DNA from: Cephalotus follicularis
Taxonomy: Eukaryota; Streptophyta; Magnoliopsida; Oxalidales; Cephalotaceae
DNA: 64,000 nucleotides
NCBI GenBank assembly: GCA_001972305.1
Contig: BDDD01001479.1
Location: 122,872-186,871, forward strand
Direction: 5' to 3'
The notes beneath the pieces were generated by a model. The model had not been told where the DNA came from and ran no database searches. It saw only the letters and a list, made by a program, of their open reading frames with translations. Positions within the stretch are counted from its first letter, which is position 1. The number at the start of each line of letters is the position of its first letter. This document shows, piece by piece, positions 59,952-64,000 of this stretch. The position numbers and the translations under genes were made by a program.

Positions 59952-61254
59952 TGAATAAACTACAGGGGGGGGGGGGGGTGAATTGTAGTTTCTAAAAATA
60001 ATCTAAACTTTTCGCAATGAACAAAAATAATTAACAATATCAATATAAACAATAATGTAAAGAGATACAGTCAGAGAGATTTCCAAACACTAGTTTAGAG
60101 TGGTTCGGCCAAACTCTTGCCTACGTCCACTTTTCCCAAGGATCTCCTTGAGTTTCCACTAGTTCTCCGAATACAATTGCGGGTGCTATTCGGTACACCT
60201 TTGTGATTGACCTCAATCACTTACAACTCTCTTTGGGTTCACTCCCCAAATTCACTAGGGTTCACTCCCCTATTACAATCAAAGTGTAAAGTGTAGTGTT
60301 TGTAGCTAAACCTCTCACAAGTTGGATATTACAAGATATAATTGCTCAATTCAGTGAGAACAAGAAAATAGCTTACAGTGTGAAGAGAAAGCTTTTCGAG
60401 GAACTTTTAATTTGATTTGATCTTTGTATGTTTGTTTTGCTTGATCTTTGTATGTATGATTTTCTTCACCACTTCTTTCTGTTCTCTGAGTCTTCCTTTT
60501 ATAGCCATAAAAGGTTTGTAGTCATTGCATGATTTGTGGAAGCTTTTGATTAATAAATGTATAGTTGCAATCTTTGATTTTTGTCTCTGCTGGTATAAAG
60601 ACGTCGACTTCTTTCAAAAAGGCGTCGATGTCTTTGTAGCTGATAGCCGTTGTAGTGCTTGAACTAGCCGTTCCAGATTTCCCGGGTCTTGTTCATTTAA
60701 AAAGACGTCGATGTCTTTTCTGGGAAATCTCTAGGTATTGACGCTTTGAACATCTCGTCGACTTCTTCTGTGAGAGTCGATGTGTTTTCTGGGAAATCCA
60801 GGTTGCTCTAGAAAGGCGTCGATGTCCATGGAAAGGCGTCGATGTCTTTAGTACGGACGTCGATGTCTTTACTGATAAGCGTCGATGTCATTGCATGAAA
60901 ATGTCCTGTAACTTTGGCATCTAAAGACGTCGATGTCTTCTTGGAAGTAGTCGATGTCTTTCGGTACGGACGTCGATGTCATTACTGGAAGGACGATGTC
61001 TTCATTGTAATTTGATCTTGCACTAAAGACGTCGATGTCATTTCTTTGAGAGTCGATGTCTTTCTGTAAGATGTTTTCTTTGCAGTTAATCCTGTACAAA
61101 AGGCGTCGATGCTATTTATAAAGGAGTCGACTTCTTTTTCTGCAGAATGGTTTTAGACTTTGATATTCAACTTGTAATTCCTTGCACATCAAGTAACTTA
61201 GTTAGATGCAAATATGTTATCATCAAAACAAGGATTGAGACGTAATCGTCAACA
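59952..61254 (-). repeat. 3' LTR of the second Sirevirus
   Basis: 1,303 bases, homologous to 35430-36841 reversed. A 14-base G run at 59965-59978, TATAAAA on the minus strand at 60497-60503, and a phased CGTCGATGTC array at 60600-61130. Confidence 0.92.
60600..61130. promoter_or_regulatory. Phased motif array in the second Sirevirus LTR
   Basis: The same CATCGACG/GTCGACTTC motifs as at 26505-27145, inverted, with similar 20-22 base steps. Upstream of the TATA box in the element's sense. Confidence 0.55.
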
Positions 61255-61270
61255 ATCTCCCACTTTTTGA

Positions 61271-61913
61271 TGATGACAAAAATTTGCTCAAAAAAGCATA
61301 AATTAAGGAAATACCAATTTAAAAATATAAGTGAATATCAAATAGAGATATCTTTGCAGGGATCATATTGAGTATGCAATATTTAAATAACTCATTAGAT
61401 TTGCTTCCTTGAACACTTTCTCCAAAATGTGAGACTTTTCTCCAAGTTAACATTAACTTGAGAGCTTAAGCCCTAAACTCCCCCTTTGTTCTCCTTCTTT
61501 GATACTAACATATATTTTGAGCTTATTCTCCCCCTTTTTTGTAAAGCATCAAAAAGTACTACAAAAAGGCAGAAAACGTTAGCTCCCCCTTAATATAAGG
61601 AAGGGTGAAAAGAGTGAGTATAGGCATTTTGCATAAAAATATCAAAGTATCGGCAATGAATATAAGAAACCACATTTATGCAAGATATCATAAACTCATT
61701 CATTCAACACAATTTATATCATAAATAAAAAACATAAGCATTAATTCACAACATCATTTCATAAACACAAATCCATGAACACATAAACATTTCATTAATA
61801 TCATAAAAGCATTGACAACATTGTCTTTTACAAACAAGAATTTCATAAAGGAAATACAAATGAACATCAAGGTTCATTAAAACAACAACAAAAACAGTAA
61901 CAAACAATCAAGA
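61271..61913 (-). other. Untranslated stretch of the second Sirevirus
   Basis: Reversed equivalent of 34771-35415: AT-rich with short C runs (purine islands on the minus strand) near 61480, 61530 and 61580. No coding signal. Confidence 0.6.
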
Positions 61914-63251
61914 TCATTCAGCAGCAGCAGCAGGGGTATCAGAATCGGAGGATTCATCGCCTTCATCGCCTGAAGTCTCTTCGCAACGATCGAAAGTCTT
62001 GGACTTGGCACGCTTACGTTCCATTCTTTTAAGACGCCTCTTAATGACTCTTAGATCGTAGTAGACGTCGTCATCAACATTTTCGTACTCGGAATGAAGT
62101 ATTTTATGATCTTCCTCCAGTCTACCGAGTCGCGTGTTGATTTGCTTGAATTTACCATCAAGCGAGACTTGCATGGAAGCAAACTGAGATCGCATGAACT
62201 CCATCATCCTGTCATAATCAGTGGTGGATGAGGAGCTTTGAGCTTGGGGCTGAGCAGGGGCAGCTTGTTCTTGAGCTTCCCAAGGAGGGTTGTCTTCTTG
62301 CTCTTCCCTTGCAATCCTTGGTGCTTGATCCACTTTGGGGTAATATGTCCAGATTCCTTCCTGTTCCTTCCACCCCATCCGATTCAACGTGCTCTTATTG
62401 TAAGTGTCTTCTTTCTTTAACTTTGTTGCAACCTCTCCTTCAAGTCGAATGTGAAAGTGTTGGAAGACTTTGGTAAGGATAGAGCCAAAAGGGAGTACGA
62501 ATTTCTTTTGTGAAAAAGCTCTAACCATAGTCTTAAGCATAAGGAGAGGGAAACAAAACTCAGTTTTGGAAAGAATGCACCACATAAGAAAGACTTGCAT
62601 TCTAGACAACTTAGCATACCCTCCACCGGTGGGTAAGATTTGATGAACAATGAGATGGTGGAGAAGTCTATGATCTACTTACAATCGATTTGTGGTCAGT
62701 GCCATATTTGGATGTATATTTGGATCGTTAGGGCACAAAACCGACAAAATTTGGTTAGGGTGAAAACCCTCAACCTCCGGCCATTTCTTGTGTTCAAAGA
62801 CATATAGACCGGTATGTGGAATATGTAAAATGGAAGGTAGAATCCTAGCATTTAGATAGATCCTTTCTCCTTTAACAAAAGAAGAGAGGGCAAATTGCTC
62901 ATTTTGGTTAGAAACCATCCTAAGGTTAGAATAAACTTCCTTGACCAATTTGATATAGAAAGGGTCAAAAATTTGAACAAGATGAATGAGATTGAGGTCC
63001 TCTAACCAAGACACAAAAGAGAATTCAGAAGAACATAAGTTTATGTCTATGTTTCTCCCTCCCATAACCCTTTTGTCAACAAAAGCTACACTTCTCAAAG
63101 GAATAGGGGCTTGCTCTTCGGATTCAGAATCCGAATGGAGAGCAGGGTCGGGAGATGGTTCTCTAATCTCAAGCCTCTGCTTTTTAGCAGATTTTGAAGG
63201 CTGAGATGAAGAAGCACCCTTCTTTTTGCCAACCTGTTTTGATCTGACCAT
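61914..63251 (-). pseudogene. Third ORF (envelope-like) of the second Sirevirus
   Basis: The start at 63251 (MVRSKQVGKKKGASSSQ) gives the same layout as 33433-34770: basic start, acidic Ser linker, globular middle, coiled-coil tail (FMRSQFASMQVSLDGKFKQ), acidic end. Most differences between the copies are conservative, so both descend from a recently functional gene. No membrane segment or signal peptide is evident. Interrupted once. Confidence 0.85.
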
Positions 63252-63287
63252 TTTGTTGAACAGGTTGTGTGCACAAGAGAAATACAC

Positions 63288-63639
63288 AGAGAATGATAAA
63301 AACGAATGATTTGGACAACACGAAAACAGTTTTTGAAGATGGAGAAGTAGTCAGGGAGTGATTTACGACCTAATAGAATGATTTTTGAAGAAAAACGGAG
63401 AGAGAAGAAAAATTTTGAAATCTCAGAAATGGAGGTAAAGTGAAGGAATGAACATGAGGTCGACTTTTTATGAAGAAGTCGATTTCTGAGAAAAAGACGC
63501 CGACGTTATTCAAAAAGAAGTCGACGTGTTCTTTAAAATGGAGCAGCAAAAATGGTGCGTTTTGAAAAGCATCGATGCGATTGAAAAGTAGTCGACGTGT
63601 TTCAGTGAAACACAAAGGGATCGATGTTTTTCAAACAGG
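63288..63639 (-). other. Motif-rich spacer of the second Sirevirus
   Basis: Reversed match to about 33050-33396, with GTCGAC/ATCGATG motifs at 63460-63630. The match ends at AAACAGG, after which unrelated LTR sequence starts. Confidence 0.75.
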
Positions 63640-64000
63640 GTGTGACAGCGGACTAAGGTTTGGATTAATGTCACCCCAAGTGAAATCTTGATAACTATAA
63701 TTCTATGGACGCATTGAGACTATCAGGAGACATCGTAGGAAACCTTGTCTCAAATCTCCCAAGTGCTCATCCAAGACATTAAGTCTTCAACGATCACAGA
63801 TGTTATAGAGCCTATAAACTATCAACACAGGTGTGATGATCCCATCTTCTGCACTGGCCCTTACGTCTCAATGCAGCTCCCACAAGGCCCAAAGACAACA
63901 TTTTTGCCAGTACGTGGCTAGTGCTGGGGAAGGCGGAAATCAAAGCCATGCGGTTACTACACAGCGCATGCCAGCAGGTCAGGTCTAATGATACAATGCA
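63640..64000 (-). mobile_element. Angela-like LTR fragment, reversed
   Basis: Matches the middle of the LTRs at 27893 and 44178 in reverse (compare 28430-28790 and 44720-45060): the block around GGGGTGACATTAATCCAAACC and the CCTTCCCCAGCACTAGCCACG stretch. It starts mid-LTR at 63640, so the junction is not a simple insertion end; it runs out of the window. Confidence 0.8.

Larger units (their letters stand above)
59952..63639 (-). mobile_element. Second Sirevirus, 3' part only (minus strand)
   Basis: Starting in the Ty3-B2 LTR: LTR 59952-61254 (inverted ends TGAATAAACTAC and CGTCAACA), polypurine tract 61255-61270, untranslated stretch, third ORF 61914-63251, motif-rich spacer to 63639. There the match to the other Sirevirus stops and an Angela-like LTR fragment begins. 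pol, gag and the other LTR are not in the window. The visible coding part has about one break. Confidence 0.9.

Overview
The window reads as a transposon-dense stretch of a flowering-plant nuclear genome. Almost every base can be placed in an LTR retrotransposon, a solo LTR or a fragment of one. Two groups dominate: Ty3/gypsy chromoviruses that look like the Tekay/Del lineage (LTRs of 2-3 kb with TGTAA...TTACA ends, initiator-Met tRNA primer sites, a chromodomain-like tail on integrase), and Ty1/copia elements of the Sirevirus (SIRE/Maximus) and Angela/BARE-like kinds. I see no tRNA, rRNA or CRISPR, and no intact host gene. One piece of about 257 bases (14092-14348) looks like a fragment of a non-transposon gene.

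Layout. 1-14091 is an old minus-strand LTR or element remnant. It carries a gypsy element (Ty3-A, 356-9476, minus, GTTAC duplication) and a solo LTR of the same family (9648-12395, TCAGT duplication). 14092-14348 is the gene-like fragment. 14349-25849 is a second gypsy family (Ty3-B, minus); one LTR carries a small LTR insertion (16250-17108) and its reverse transcriptase carries a solo LTR (19703-22113, GGATA duplication). 25850-26395 and 36842-39800 are the two halves of a decayed Sirevirus-type copy (minus), split by a young Sirevirus (26396-36841, plus, CTTAC duplication) that has itself received an Angela-like LTR (27893-30164). 39801-44177 holds two older LTR remnants. 44178-52642 is an Angela/BARE-like copia element (plus). 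Its 3' LTR was entered by a Ty3-B relative (52643-59951, plus), whose 3' LTR was in turn entered by another Sirevirus (59952-63639, minus). 63640-64000 is a piece of an Angela-like LTR in reverse.

Most unusual observation. Arrays of a short CpG-containing motif (cores GTCGAC, ATCGACG, GTTGACG) sit in the LTRs of at least six different families from both superfamilies, and neighbouring copies are very often 20-22 bases apart. In the Sireviruses the non-coding spacer after pol carries the same spelling of the motif as the LTR of that copy. This looks like a shared cis-regulatory or nucleic-acid-binding system that ordinary element annotation does not cover. Second in interest is a coiled-coil, acidic-tailed open frame of about 120 residues between primer site and gag in both Ty3-B copies. 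Third is a conserved small stem-loop inside otherwise diverged gypsy LTRs.

All elements are treated as fossils. Ages are rough impressions from LTR-to-LTR differences read by eye, using a commonly applied plant rate of about 1.3e-8 per site per year; none was computed.
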